This document shows positions 1 through 12,980 of a DNA stretch of 64,000 bases, one piece after another. Origin of the DNA: Pristionchus mayeri (taxonomy: Eukaryota > Nematoda > Chromadorea > Rhabditida > Neodiplogasteridae); NCBI GenBank assembly GCA_036245805.1, contig BTRK01000002.1:4460689-4524688 (forward strand). The letters run 5' to 3'. Position 1 is the stretch's first letter, and each line of letters opens with the position of its first letter. A program made the position numbers and the translations under genes. The notes beneath the pieces are model-generated. The model did not search any database and had not been told where the DNA came from. It saw only the letters and a program-made list of their open reading frames with translations.

Positions 1-311
1 GTAGAGTCAGTATGAGAACCAGGCATTTCCGAGTCAGTAAGAGAACCAGACATTTAAACAACGGCTATGAGACCTGGTATCTGGATTTTCCGAAACTCAC
101 TACATTATACTATGGTTTAAATCGAGGACAATTTTTAAAAATTGATCTCGGGGGTAGCAATTTCCATCCACTGACTCGTGATACCTGTGATATATCCATA
201 TCAAATCAGTAAATAACGATGAAAATGCTGCAGCTCAATACGAAAGTAACTCTTTCATCAACTCATTCTCAGCAAACTTTATCTGAATATCAATCATAAA
301 TCTCATTTGCC

Positions 312-2117
312 TCATTTATCCTCCCGTGGAAACACGATGGTCGGTCTCCTTCTCTTCTTCGCGAACACTATCAATCTCGCCGTAGTCGTGGGCAGAATCG
401 ACTCGTTCGCGCCACCTGAAACGAATAATTTACAAAGTTTAGCATACATTTCATTAATTGTTCATGTCTGAGAAGTGTCAGTGTTTGGGTCGATGGACAT
501 CGTTTTAACAGCTAAAAGAAAAACAGGGGCAAACTTTGCATACACATGTCATTGAGAAGAGTGTAATCAGAGCCGGCCGCCACTTTTACGTTTTTTTTTA
601 AAAATGTTGTCCTACATCTACTGTATTCATTGAAGTCCAAAGTAGAAGTGCGTTAAATGAAACATAATGCATTCGCACTTGAAATACGTTCACAAATTGC
701 GATAATATCAGAAAAGAATGAACCCAGTAAGGTATTTCGCTCGCATCCGGACATCTTTCTGCGCCCGTCTTATCTTGCGGGCTGAGCAACTCAGATCGCG
801 AGACACAATATAGTTTCCATTTTCAGGTAATTTTGGGTCATATTTGGGTGCGTTTCAGGTTCGCTGATAAGCACATGAGCTATGCAGCGCAACTGAAACA
901 TAATCCCGAAAAGGATACTAAATTACCTGAAAATTAAAACCCTAGTACACAACTCGGGTACCTGTGAGCTGTTCTGACCGCACCACACGCTACTCTAAGT
1001 CAACGAATATGTGCTCAATATCAACAAAACAAATAAGAAAATATTAAAAAAAAACTTGGCTATTGAAATATCACATCACCTTCCAGTTTCACTGCATCTG
1101 ATTCGTCGACCCTCGACTCATAGGACTTAATTGGCGCAGTTGAGTCATCCACGAGCTCGTGTCGAGTTATGTCTTAATTATTAAAATATTTACAAAAAAA
1201 AATCAATAATACTGCTGTCAAGAAGCACTTCTCAATGTCATCCAAAGTAATGAAAGATCAAAGATCAGAATTAACGAATATGTATGATGAACGCACCGCC
1301 AACGTCGCTGACGTCATTCAGTTCAGCATCGTCGATGAGATTTTCCGACCCGAAGAAAATTGTATTTTGAAATTTGAATGCGCACCACTTCCACACTCTG
1401 GGGTTCTCGGTATGCATATCTCGATTTTATATTATTTGTAAAGTCGGTGACAGTCACGTTGTCGTCACCCGAAATCGGATAACTTATGCATCGAATGAAT
1501 CCTACATAATCAAATTCGAATTCGAATTCCTTACTTTGTGTCGGGTCGGAAGAACAGGGCGGGGTGCACCTCTTGAAGTAGAGCGTTCAACTCGCTGAAA
1601 TTAGAAGCGAAAACTTCTCAGCGTTGCTTCTAACATTACAATTTGCTAACTACCCTTCGAACAATTACCGAAGGAAATAATAAAAATGTTTTTAAAAAGT
1701 TAGGAAATGTAACCTTTGCAAATCCACTTTATATGCCTCCCCTAATGACTCGGACGGGTGCTTGGCCGAGTAGGCATCGAAGCCCTGAAACCTCGACGAC
1801 ATTTCGATTTGTATATTATTGGTACACGAAAACACAAAGTAACAAATGAGCGACTCTCATGAGTTTCATTTTACACACTCATGGAACGTAACTCGAATTT
1901 CGAAAGTTGCGTAAATTGCGCAGCAAATAAATCAAGAAAACGAACCTCGCAAGCGCTGAAAAGCACGGAAATCGCAGTTACTATCCGCATCCTCATCTCA
2001 CGTAACGCGAACAATTTGCCCTTCGCGTCTCACAATTCCGTTCCCTCTTTCTCTTCCTCTTTCCACCCCCAGGGCAGGAGGGATGAGAAAAAGAGAGGGG
2101 GTGGGCGGATCCGCCAT
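312..2117 (-). CDS. Seven-exon gene of unknown function, about 195 aa
   Basis: I do not recognise this protein. On the minus strand, exons at 2117-2002, 1955-1877, 1784-1750, 1594-1535, 1397-1297, 1172-1080 and 415-312 join with matching phases at every junction, giving 588 nt ending in TGA. The best coding stretches are VRFLDLFAAQFTQLSKFE, LNALLQEVHPALFFRPDT and IFFGSENLIDDAE. The middle is acidic and the C-terminus is basic (FAKKRRRP). There is no obvious signal peptide or long membrane segment. The first exon (MADPPTPSLF...) is low-complexity and least certain; the true start may lie elsewhere, and the last exon is also open in another frame. The gene is divergent from the saposin gene, with about 1.6 kb between their starts. 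The chain of compatible phases is my main evidence. Conserved homologues would confirm it. Confidence 0.6.
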
Positions 2118-3684
2118 AAGGTCTACCGGAACACACGCGCGGATCACACTCTCTCCATCTCTCACCCCAGGGAAGATGGGGAAATGTAAAGGGAGAACGG
2201 ATATGCGATAGGGGCTTATGGAGCATTCGGTCTTCTTTGATTCTCTGCGCGTTCTCTTTTCTTGCTCAGTCATGAAATATGTCGGGCTCGCAGGAACTGA
2301 ATACAATACAGGATATTCAACAGAGCGTTATTTCAGTCTGATACGACTTTTTGAGAAGTCTTACGAATCGATGATACCCAATACAATGCTGAAATTGTTG
2401 AACAGCTGAGACTCTCACCCATGAGTGTACTGATATTTTATTGATACAATCACAGCACATAAATTTCAGAATACTGCAGAAAAAAAGTGAAATACGACGT
2501 AAAATGATATACTCATATACCGATATTGTAGTGTACTGTTGTTCGGATGCTCGTCCAGCGATTCCCGCTTCTGATGATACATTGAAACACATCGAAACAA
2601 GTCGAATAGAAACAAATGGCATCTTCACTTGGAAATGAAGAGAGCAATGAAAACAGCCTACTTGTGAAACCATAATTCTACATCTTTAACTTGATCGAAT
2701 ATGTGCCTCATTAGGATTCATGAGGTAAACGTAAAAAAAGTAAACGTAAGTTGAGGCATCCAAGCATGACTGGTTTGCCACCCCCGCGCCAATTCTGCGT
2801 TCAGTCTGTCCTGAGGTTATCAGCGACCTATGCGTGAGGCTACCGCCCGTGTTGTGTGCACGTGGTGGGGGATTTCTGACCTATTTCTTAACCCCCGTGG
2901 TCTGGGTGGATCTGCAGTATGCCAAACGTATGCAGTAAACGTAAACGTATGCCAGAAGTGTTTTGACCATAATCGCGATGACTCCGAGGTACATGATATT
3001 AGATTGACCAAGTGAAACACACGTTATCACGTTAATAGCTCCTATCAACGATGACACAGCTCAGTATTTGACTGTTGTATGTTCATCTGCTCAAATTGTT
3101 ATAACAATTTTGTCTACAAGCAAATCCTCCCCGAATGTAGCGCTATTCTGTGGGATTATGCATCATTCCGCCTTTTGCCTGTGCAATCTGTTGTTGTCCA
3201 CTTGCCATGCATGCTTTTCCATACCCTAGGATGTTTTTTTTCTATGCAAAAGTGTCATAGATATTGGAGAATACCCTATCATCACGCGTTATTTGCACCC
3301 TCCAGATCGACAGCACCTGTATAGGATGTCGATCTCTTGATTTCCTTCTCAATGTAACTATTTTCTAAGATTACAAATAAAATATTTAATAAAATATTAT
3401 GTAAATGGAGAGGTGACCTCTTCCACTGACCACTCTCGTCTGTTAGAGACTTGCACCGCACGATGGCAACTAAACCAATCAACTCCCGCACGCGAGAGAG
3501 TGAGAGAGCACTAACTCGACCAATGCATACGCCACTCAGAGTTATACTCTCCCTTCCCCCTCTTCCTCCATCTCCATTCCCTTCCCGGGCACTCTGTGCT
3601 GTTATCGAGAGGAGGCGAAGTAGAGTACCGCCCGCCCCTCCCTCCACTTCCTACCTTCTCCCAGTGACCCCTCAGAGCCGTCTT
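2118..3684. other. Divergent intergenic region
   Basis: This region separates the minus-strand gene from the saposin gene and should hold both promoters. I see CT-rich tracts near 2040-2170 and 3540-3690. I see no supportable exon chain, and the short ORFs here lack coding character. Confidence 0.5.
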
Positions 3685-3695
3685 CCAGAGCCGGG
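3685..3695 (+). promoter_or_regulatory. Likely trans-splice acceptor and 5' leader
   Basis: A TCTTCCAG acceptor after a pyrimidine-rich tract ends five bases before ATG ATG. In nematodes a UUYCAG so close to the start codon usually receives a spliced leader. No matching donor exon is visible upstream. Reads carrying SL1 would confirm it. Confidence 0.55.
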
Positions 3696-6600
3696 ATGAT
3701 GATCTGGGCCCTGCTAATTGCCGGCCTTGTCCAGTCTACGGACGCACTGCCGGACCTCGGCGAAGCTCCAAAGCTAACGCTGGACGAGCTGATCGGGGCT
3801 GGCACTTTCGCCCCGCCTACTCTGGCTCCGGAGACGACCAAGACCTGGGAGATTCCGCTCAATCCCGACGCTGCTTTCCCGGTAATTCTTCACTCTTACA
3901 AACTGTGACTCAGCATCTCGTCTTGAATGAACTGCTTGAATTTCTGGATGAATCCATAATGAAAAATGCGTTTGAATTATTTTACTCCATGTTTGCTTCA
4001 ATCTTCTCAAATTCTTCTCGTGTTCCACCTCCTTTAGTGCTTGATTGCGCTTATTTTCTTGTGTGTATGTATTGGGAAAGAACAAGTAGTGACCGAGTAG
4101 TTCCGTGCCGATTTGTTCTACTGGTCACTAGATTTCCTGCACAATAGCACTTCGAGTTCCCTACTTTTAGAACATAATTACATTGGTCTAGCCTGGGGTC
4201 TAGCCTCTAGCTCATCAGTCTAGCCTAAGCAAAAAGCGCGTAGATCGGCGAGAATCGCGCATAATTATCATGATTCCTCATGTTGTCTAGTCTCATCTTC
4301 TTTTTCGACTGCGAAAATGCGTGCGCAATGGAAAAAAAAAGAAAGGAAGATTGTTTCTCTAGCCTTGACTCTCCTCATTTTACACACTCTCTCGCCGGTT
4401 AGATGGAGCTAGAGAGCACGCGGAATTGAGAGAACCATGTAAGCTATTACTAGCACGCGCGCGCGGTGTGAAAGGGCGCTCGGCGCAAAACAATTGACGT
4501 TTGTGGTCACCCAAACGAAACCAGTTGTGCCTAAGCGGGGGCGAGGGATCAATCCTTTATTGCGCAATTTCTAGCATCCTAGACAAAACAAGAGAACACG
4601 CTAACTGATGAGAGCACTAGAGACGAAAGCGATACACTAGGCTTAGAATTTGTCTCGAGAGAAAAAGGGAGAGAGAGAGAGATCGCGCGCAAATCTCTAG
4701 CTAGCAAGGTATTGCTAGAAAGCATTCGAAATTGAGAGACTAAGAGTGAAAGTGAATCGAACGCGGGGGGGGGGGGGGGCTTTAGGCCGAGAAATGCAAG
4801 TCAGAGGTCACAATGCCATCATGGCAAGGTAGTTTCTCGAATCGTCTATTCGCATTCTCCGTTCATGTATTCTCCGTACTACACACCAACGTCTTTCGAC
4901 ATTCCCCCGGAAATTTCTCGCAAGTGGGGTGGTAAAGATGATTTGGTGTTATTTACCCGCACAACGCTACGCATCGATCATTTTTTCCTTGAACGCTCAA
5001 CTCATACAATGTGATTGAAATATATGTGTTCGGTTTCACAACCAGATTCGCTGCTCCTTCCGGTGAGGAGATCGAAAACGAGCGAAATTGAGGAACAATT
5101 TGATTTTTTTCAATATAATAATTGAATGAAGGTCGTTAGAAGTTTTGCCGGTAGATTTGTCAAATTTGCAATTCCCATTACGTTTCCGTTGAAAATCAAA
5201 ATAAATCCATGTTCAGAACCCTCCGAAAGGCCTGCCCCTTCCCGTGTTCAATGAATCGAAGCCGTTCGAGGGACCACCCGCCACCAATGAGAATCGAGAC
5301 AGATTCATTGAGATGCCAGAGGGATCATTCCACATTGAGTGAGTTGTATTATTCTATTTCACAGGTCAATTAAATTGCAACCATATCTGATGGATTTTCT
5401 CTAAAATTGCATACGTTTCACTCATTGTTCACAAACGTTGATTTACCTGTAGAGTTCATCAGGTTGGGTGGCTCGTCCTAATAAAAAAACAGATATGATT
5501 GCCACATAATTTAAAAACAATTGAAATGCTGCAAAAACTAATATTTTCACTTCAGATTCAGCAAGGACAACCCGCCGGCGGCCTTCAACCTCTCGGAACC
5601 AATTGTCATTGATCTTTCGAAGTTGGTATTTGATATCATTTCTGATATATATATGGGGCTCTTCATGCCAACGGTCGGATGAGACGTATTTTACACGCCG
5701 TTGGTATAGCACAGGAGGTATGATGTAAGAGTTCTCCACCACTTTAGTGTAATTTTTTTCTCGTCACCTGCGCGAGCTCGGGCATGTGTTGATTGCCGGC
5801 GGCGATCCACCAAAATATCGATTGGTCAAGACCGATTGACGGCTAGGATCTACTAAATTGTTGATTGCAGATACGCCAACGCCAAGTTCACCTGCGGATT
5901 CTGCATCAAAATGGCCGAATCACTGAAAGCGGAGATACAGAAGAAGGGCGTTGAGACATTCACTGAGGTGGGCTATGTTTAATGATCTACTGATGATAAT
6001 TTCATAATATCCCCTCATGGTTTCGCTTCTTTGGAGTTAAGGAATACATTGAGATGTTTCTCATCTTTGGTTCGATTGATGAGTCAGCGTAGGTTTGGAT
6101 AATTGGTATAGTATGGGGGGAGTACCCATTGCAGGGTCTCTTTTGAAATTCTGATCGTTATTCTCTGTGAGTAGGCTATTTTCTTGTTTAATATTCTTTT
6201 CTTATCATGCGTCCACTCGATTAGTTTCAAACAAGTTCTTCCACTATTCTAAATTGATGCCACTTTGCAAACTATAATTTAGTCGTATCACCGCCGCCAG
6301 TACCAGTTGTGTGCTTAGGAATCGCCCATACTTTCGTTCGCGCTCCCAAACACGTTCCGAGACGCGCAATGTCCCCCCCCCCCCTTCTGCACCTTCTCAA
6401 CGCTACAAAGGTGCAAAGGGAAGCAAATCAGATTATCAAACGCGGTTTATTTGTACTTATGCTCATGCCTGGAAACAGATTCGTTTTAAGTCAGAAGTGA
6501 CTCAAGTGGAATTCCAGGCTTTGCTCTTTACTGTTTGCTTCCCGAAAGTTATGTTCCCATTGTTCCTGGCATCTGTCACTGGCAAATTCCTCGAAATACT

Positions 6601-9600
6601 CGACAACAATCAATTGATCCACCCCTCTGATACATCATGTTTTCTGCCATTTCCACTTACACAGCGACATCGAATATAGCGAATGGTGATAAGAATCTAT
6701 CCAGTTATTGACAGAAAGACGCGCGCGGAGTAAAGGGAAGGTAGAGTAGGTATTTCCATCACATTGCCGGGGATGTTCCCATGAAATATGCAAACTTGGG
6801 AAAATCATTTTTAAAAAAAGCACTGAAATCTACAGAAAATTGGCGAGAAAGTCGAGAGTAGGTATTTCCAGCACATTGCCGGGGATTCACCTAGAAGTTC
6901 TCATCAACATATCTAGAATTTCCCTACTATCTGACTGAAATCGAACTGCATTATCTTGGGATCTTGATACGATTCTTTAGAAATATGCTAGAAAAGAAGA
7001 GTAGGATGTTCCAGCACATTGCCGGGGATGTTCCCATAAAATATGTGAAAGAAGAAGGGGAATGTCTTCAATGCACGTTTGTTTGTCCGCATCACCTCAA
7101 GTGCCATGTGTAGGCAAGAATAGAGTAGAATACAATATAGAACATCGATATTATCGTATGAGACAAATATGAAAATTATGAAAAATAATCGATTTCAGGA
7201 CCTCCAGAAGGCGTGTCAGGGCCAGAAGGATACGGTACCGGCGCAGGCACAGACCAACTGTGCCTTAATCGAGAAGGTATCCTGACAATACGATCACGAA
7301 ATATAGTTCACATTTAGTAAATCGCATTAATCTGCCCCTGATTACGGTATTCGGTAGTCCGGATAGGTCAGATCTGATATCTTTCTCGCCTTTTCGTGCG
7401 CCCTTGAAGGCCAGATCTCCTACTTAGATTGCGCGTCGAATTGCCAGTCGTGAACTGGAAAGGTGTGAAAAGAACGCTCTTTGCAGTGTCCTATTTGTGA
7501 CTATTAGAGTTCGAAATTCGGGCGATCGTCTCTTCATTCTGCCTTCTTTCTCGAAGCTGCGAGAGAGTGTGGTGATTGAAGAGGCGATTAGCCGAATTTC
7601 GAGATTTAGTGTCAGTAAAGGACACGGAAGTAAGCGAAATTGATCTAGTAGTTATCAGATGTGATGTCATGCAAGAACGATGGTATCTGATTTGGGAATA
7701 GCACAGAATTTTTGAGAAGAAAAATTTGATCAAAGGACCACACATTTTCTCAAGATTCACATAATTTGCTCATGCCGTGTATACAGATAATGCCTGAAAT
7801 GGAGTTGATTGAATGGGTGGAAGCTGATAAGGTTTGGGAAATTATGCGCCTTCACTACGCAGTTATTGGCACTAGATTGTACGGGAATTACGGCACTAGA
7901 TTGTAGATTGTACGGGAATTACGGCACTAGATTGTACGGGAATTGTATCACAGGCGGTATTGCGTCATAGTTCTCATTCGACCTAGTGCCCATTTATATT
8001 TGCAGGGCAAGGTTGAGAAACTCGCCAGCGAGACTGCAGAGAACATCTGCATATCGGAACAGCGGTGCAAGAATCAGGATGAGGTCAGTGATTGAAATGT
8101 GCAGCAAAGCCGCTTCACTGGTAAATTAATCAGAGATTTTACAAAAAAAATAAATACGTATAATTGTTCAGAGGGAAAATCCTAAAACGTTCAATATTAT
8201 GTAGATCGCCGCCGGCAATCAGCACATGGCCGAGCTCGCGCAGGACACCAAGGAGGAGGACGAGATGAGGGAAAGTTGGAAGAAGGAGAACGAGAGATCG
8301 AGACAGGTGGGTAATTCGAATCACTCTCGATTTTTGTATTGAAATTTCGCAATTAGTCGTTGCGTCCGCACTGCAAGAGTTTTGTCTCCTCGTATATCAT
8401 ATACTTTCGCCGATACTAGGTCGGATGATAACTATGACGTCATGCCGCTTTTGATATATCAAAGGCGACATAGTTCTCATCCGACCTAGTGCCCTCACGC
8501 TCCGTCGAGTTGCGCTAGTGTGTACACTGTAAATGATGAGTAGTATCATTGTTCGAAGTTTAGCTATCACGAATGATGAGTCAGACAACTCGCCGATGAT
8601 TGCTTTGACAGTGTAGCAAAATTTAGAAACGAGAAAGTTTGAAAGTTGACAATTTCAACACGTTTTCAGATTGTCGAAGCGCAGGAGGAGATGTGGCGAC
8701 GCGAGTTCAAGCGCAAGCACAACGACACGATGGAGCCATTCAAGCCGTTCCTCGTGAACCTCCCTGAGGTATGCATATCTGTTGCAAAAGCATTAGCGAA
8801 GTGCTTTAAATGATTTAAATAAATTCAATTTTTTATAATCCAAGTGCGGGAAATGGCAGAACTTGCTCGAAATATCAACCTAAAATAGCAATAAGCCAAA
8901 AGGTGAAAGCCCACGGCCGGGATCGAACCGACAATCTTCTGATTAGAAGTCAGACACCTTATCCATTAGGCCACGCGGGCTGAAAGACAGTTGTTCAAGT
9001 CATGGAATAATGAGATCCTTGTTAGCATGTAATTTACATTTTTGTTGTTCGCTACTATTTGAAGAGCACGCAGCGCCGAGCAATTATTAGGGTTGCATTA
9101 CGGATACCTTGGTGATACTACGGAAAGTAAATAATTAGTGAGATGTTTGTTTTTTTGGTATGAATGAATGCTCAAGAGATCATTCAAAGTTTAGTCGTTT
9201 ACAAGTCTTTATCGAAAAACTGAAACGTATGCAAACTCACTATTAAAACTCTAATCGTCCGTAAGCCTTTATCGAGGGGATTAAACATAAACAAACTGAA
9301 GAAACATAATACTATTTTGGCATCTACTAATGGAAAAAAAATAATTCTCAAGGTGTAAAAGAGGGTTTGGACACGGATGAGGCCTGGCAGTCAATTGACA
9401 AACTAAATTTAAAATATCCACTTTCAGGGAGTCGAAGAAGAGGGTTCCGGCGCAGACGAAAAGTGGCAGCCAGACTTCGACGGATGGGACGTCATGAACA
9501 GTACCGATACTACGAGCATGGATACTACCACGGTTTGGCTTCAACTATCTATCCTGAGTCTGAGACCCATCCCGAGTCGATAGATTTTTTTTGCGCACTC

Positions 9601-12600
9601 ATCACATCTCTTTTTGTATGATGCGATGGAATTATGAAACCAACCTTCACCAGCCTCATACTAATGGCATTCTATCACGTCTCCGGCAAAATCAACCCTA
9701 TACTAAGCGATAACGAGACGCAATGACTAGACTTTTGATGGTAGTGATGATCTTCATACTACACACTCTCTCGCCGGTCTGATTGGTAAGAGAGTGTGCA
9801 GTTTGAAGAGAGTCATTTCATGCGAAGCCATCCTTACTTGAAGGAGGCGGCCGTCGAAACCTCTGAGACAGCCACGCTCGCCGAGGGAGGTGGTGCTGAG
9901 GCGGAGGAGGAGGTTGCGGAGAAGAAGGTGCAGTTGAAAATGCAACACAAAGGCGTTGTTTCTGAACACATTATGTTCCTTGTGTTTCTCAATTATTTGT
10001 TTTTGTTTTTATCAATAATTCGTCCAACGATCAAATTTCGTCGGAATTATGAGCACACGTAGCACATCTGAAACACATCATTCTACTGGCGTAGTTGTCG
10101 ATTTGTGACAAGAACAAAATACACTTTATTTCAAATATCTCTTTCCAGATCGAAGGCGGTGCCGAATCTGCTCCAGGCGCCAAGTTCAAGCCACTTGAGG
10201 CCACCCTGCCGACCGTTGGCTTCGTGCATGAAGTACTGGAACAGCCTGCGGCGAAGGTATTTATTAATGTGCTGATTAAGTAATTAGTTAATTAAGTGAT
10301 TAATACATTACTAATAATTCAGCCTGAAACCGCTCCCTCCTCATCTTCCGCAGCGCCCGAAACCGGAACTGGAAAAGGAGTAGAGGTAGGTCACATGATC
10401 TCATTCACTCGCTATTTCCTTTGCAATGGAATATACGATTCATTGTTAGAGGTGTGCCTACGCCTGTAAGATAGGTTAGATTGCACAAGAAATGAAGAGA
10501 TTAGTGAGAAAAAAGATAACAATCAGTACAAATAGCTTGAAAATTGATAATTACATAGTTAAAAAAAATTGATAATTACATAATTAAAGATTGTTATATT
10601 AGTGAAGGACAGCACAATTCAGGAAGAACCAGCAGTGGTAATGGCCGGTCCCTCAATGCTGGCCGCAGTGGGCGGGTCTACTGAGGTTATATTGTTTTTT
10701 TGTAAACAAGGAGGCAAATTCAAACTCACATTCAGAGATTATGTTCCACACGAAATATATAATATCTTGTAAAATCTCACTATGAATGATGTGCTGATTC
10801 TTCGTACAAAACAGATAATACAAAGATTGAAATATTCGAATGCAACTTCAGGCCCCGACAACTACCGCAGCTTCCGTTGAGGGCGTGACTCCGACTGCTG
10901 ATGAAGCTGGGGTACATCATATTATCTTATTATGAAAATGCCTCCGATGGAACTTCGCGTACACGTGGAAGTACATCAATGCAGTTAAAATGGCTGCGAA
11001 TCGAAGCAGTGTTTTGACCTGTGTTTTGTTTGGACCGTTGTTTTTGTTTTAACCGTTGTTGTCCAGCCCGAGCCCACGACTCTATTCGCCACAACTGAGG
11101 CAACCGAACACTTCACAAAGAGCGCCGAACAGAAGGACGAAGAGGAACAAGCGAGACGGTAGGTGGACAAGTTAATGTCACTAGGTCGGATGAGAACTAT
11201 GACGTCATGCCGTCTTTGATAGATCAAAATCGGCATGACGTCAAAGTTTTCATGCGACCTAGTGCCCAAGTGTATGCATATGGTCATTGCTGTATTAATT
11301 GTGCTGAGTATCTTTAAACATTGTTTTCAAATAAAGTTTTACCGTGTTTTGAACATTTTCAGCACTCTGCAATCAACGATCCTGGAGGCTAAGAAGACAG
11401 TAGACGAGGATGTCGGTGAGTTCACTATTTCATAATTAACATATTGTTAATAATAATTAATTACAATCATTTTTTTCAGGTTTCATGTCCAAGCCCGTGG
11501 TGATTCCGAATCGCGGAGGTACGCATGTATTGTCGATATGTTTCATACTATCTTTACAATGTGAAGACGGCTGACTTACTTAATGATCGTTCGGTCTTCT
11601 CTCGTTAATATTTGAACCAACACAACTCAGGTGCCTCATGGGAACCTGAGTTTCGCGAGATAATTTAGATGTGTTTCACAGTATGAGTATATCTTCGACT
11701 GTGTAACTGTACGCGATCTCAACATCGTTTGCATTTCGAAACAAACCAATTTTAAAAAATAACTCAGGTGCTTCATGGGAAACTGGTCCGAAAGTGAATT
11801 TGCATGAATTCGTCTCTGATCATCACCTAGGCACCGCTTCCTCTCCCAAAGCAACAGTAGATGCGGAGAGCGTGGATAAACCAGTGGAGGTGAGGGAAAA
11901 GACAAGGATTTTTCATGAAATAATCTCAACAATTTGGCAAGTTCATTTATATTCTGGGAACATACATCAACAAAAGATACACAACGCGAAAAGTGGACGG
12001 TATCGCACATTTCGAAAATTGTTATGTTAACGAATCGATTTCAGTCGGTCTCCGCAGAGCCAACCGTAAGTCCGCCTGTGAGAGCACCAGTCCAGTGCGA
12101 TCCGCCTAAGAAGGTGCACAATCACCCCTGAGATAACGATTACATAATTTTTGTGGTACAATAGCCGCTACAAGATCATCATCTGCAATTTAACGCTAGC
12201 ACATTTTAGCCGATGATATAGGAAACCAAATCGAAGCAGGAGGCCAGGAGGCAATTATGGAGTTATTATTGGAAAATGTTTGATACATTTTCAGATATGT
12301 TTCAGGGGATCAATATAGCTAATGCGCGTTTCTTTATTTAGAACGCTAGAAACTTACCCGAAATTCAAATATTTTCCATTAAGATAACCCTAGTCAGTTA
12401 TATTTCCCTGTTCAGTCCTCCCAATTCTCCGCCCACCCAAGCACCGGCCAGTCCTCAGATGCTGCGCCTGAGACTGCTGCAGCAGCTGCAGAGCCCGAAG
12501 CAACCAAGGTCGCTGTTATTTTGTAACTCGTTATTATGGACACATTTTAGAATTCGAGGGAAGTGACTACATGTTTTGGTGAAGATTATTGAATGAATAT

Positions 12601-12904
12601 TTGCAGTTGGAAGTAACGGAAGAGCAGGAGGGACCAGCCAAAATGGCCGTAGCCAAGAGTCGACCGATGCGGGTGAGATTTGATATTTCATCTTAAAGGT
12701 CGTTGATTTTGCATTATTTAACATATCTGTTGTGCTTTAATACACAAGGTGAATAACTGCAGTGAACATGCACTTTTATCAGCAAAGGCTGATCACAAGG
12801 TTTTCACGGCTAATGTTGTATTTGCAAATGTGATCGTTGGCCTTTTCCAGGTGGTAAACCGCATCGTTCAAACAGGATTCTCCGTCGATGATATTGCTAA
12901 ATAA
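3696..12904 (+). CDS. Secreted saposin-B domain protein with long Ala/Glu/Thr/Pro-rich tail (647 aa)
   Basis: Twenty-three exons join in frame to 1944 nt: 3696-3881, 5217-5338, 5556-5621, 5871-5967, 7199-7276, 7787-7831, 8006-8083, 8205-8306, 8670-8768, 9428-9532, 9844-9927, 10149-10256, 10323-10385, 10623-10685, 10852-10911, 11067-11158, 11363-11415, 11480-11518, 11768-11889, 12045-12113, 12416-12508, 12607-12672, 12851-12904. Residues 1-17 form a signal peptide (MMIWALLIAGLVQSTDA). Residues 133-219 carry six cysteines (C133, C136, C163, C178, C213, C219) in saposin-B order, starting CGFCIKMAESL and ending ENICISEQRC. Saposin-like domains bind or disrupt lipids, so a secreted or lysosomal lipid role is inferred. 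A charged helical stretch follows (about 225-290), then a low-complexity tail from many short, mostly phase-0 exons. That exon style suggests growth by exon duplication, and decayed copies of three tail exons lie downstream. C163-C178 is wider than usual for the family. Confidence 0.9.
4366..4436. mobile_element. Degenerate hairpin MITE in intron 1 of the saposin gene
   Basis: TGACTCTCCTCATTTTACAC and ACTCTCTCGCCGG face an inverted GAGAGCACGC...GAATTGAGAGA arm. It is an eroded relative of the 93-bp hairpin family. Nearby are a GA-rich run (about 4668-4685) and a long G run (about 4767-4780). Confidence 0.5.
6744..7035. repeat. Three spaced copies of a ~40-base unit
   Basis: The unit AGTAGGTATTTCCAGCACAT followed by TGCCGGGGATGTTCCCAT recurs at about 6744-6786, 6857-6888 (shortened) and 6998-7035 within one intron of the saposin gene. 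Confidence 0.75.
7867..7941. repeat. Minisatellite, unit ~26 bases
   Basis: CACTAGATTGTACGGGAATT and ACGG are repeated about three times, one copy with a short internal duplication (AGATTGTAGATTGTA). It lies in a saposin-gene intron. Confidence 0.8.
7954..7989. mobile_element. Half of a CACTAGGTCGG-family MITE
   Basis: GCGTCATAGTTCTCATTCGA followed by CCTAGTGCCC matches the right arm of the palindromic elements at 8414-8490 and 11179-11264. The left arm is missing. Confidence 0.6.
8414..8490. mobile_element. Short palindromic MITE (CACTAGGTCGG family)
   Basis: ACTAGGTCGGATGATAACTA is mirrored by TAGTTCTCATCCGACCTAGT around a centre TTGATATATCAA. It lies in the intron between exons 8 and 9 of the saposin gene. 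Confidence 0.8.
8909..8980 (-). tRNA. tRNA-Arg (anticodon UCU)
   Basis: The minus strand folds as a full cloverleaf of 72 nt. The acceptor stem pairs GCCCGCG with CGTGGGC. The D arm is GGCCTAATGGATAAGGT. The anticodon stem TCTGA/TCAGA encloses the loop CTTCTAA with anticodon TCT. The T arm is GTCGG-TTCGATC-CCGGC. No intron is present. It sits antisense inside the intron between exons 9 and 10 of the saposin gene and should have its own internal pol III promoter. Confidence 0.95.
9737..9832. mobile_element. Hairpin MITE directly before a splice acceptor
   Basis: CTTCATACTACACACTCTCT and CGCC are mirrored by GAGAGTGTGCAGTTTGAAGA. The element ends only about 11 bases before exon 11 of the saposin gene (9844), so the acceptor context (CTTACTTGAAG) is shaped by the insertion. 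Confidence 0.75.
11179..11264. mobile_element. Short palindromic MITE (CACTAGGTCGG family), best copy
   Basis: CACTAGGTCGGATGAGAACT and ATGACGTCATGCCG are mirrored by CGGCATGACGTCAAAGTTTT and CATGCGACCTAGTG. It lies in the intron after exon 16 of the saposin gene. Confidence 0.85.
11631..11660 (+). pseudogene. Partial duplicate of saposin-gene exon 19
   Basis: ACTCAG followed by GTGCCTCATGGGAACCTGAG copies the acceptor and start of the exon at 11768 (GASWE in both) but soon reaches a stop. It is a decoy acceptor 137 bases upstream of the real one. Confidence 0.6.
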
Positions 12905-12980
12905 TTATCCGTCCCGCTTTCCTTCTTCGATTCCGCCCTCTAGTCCCATACGAGTACACTACATCCATAATTTGGCATAG

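Noticed and set aside
11636..12010. 124-codon minus-strand open frame
   Set aside because: It lies antisense across exon 19 and introns of the saposin gene, has no splice-compatible partners and poor coding character.
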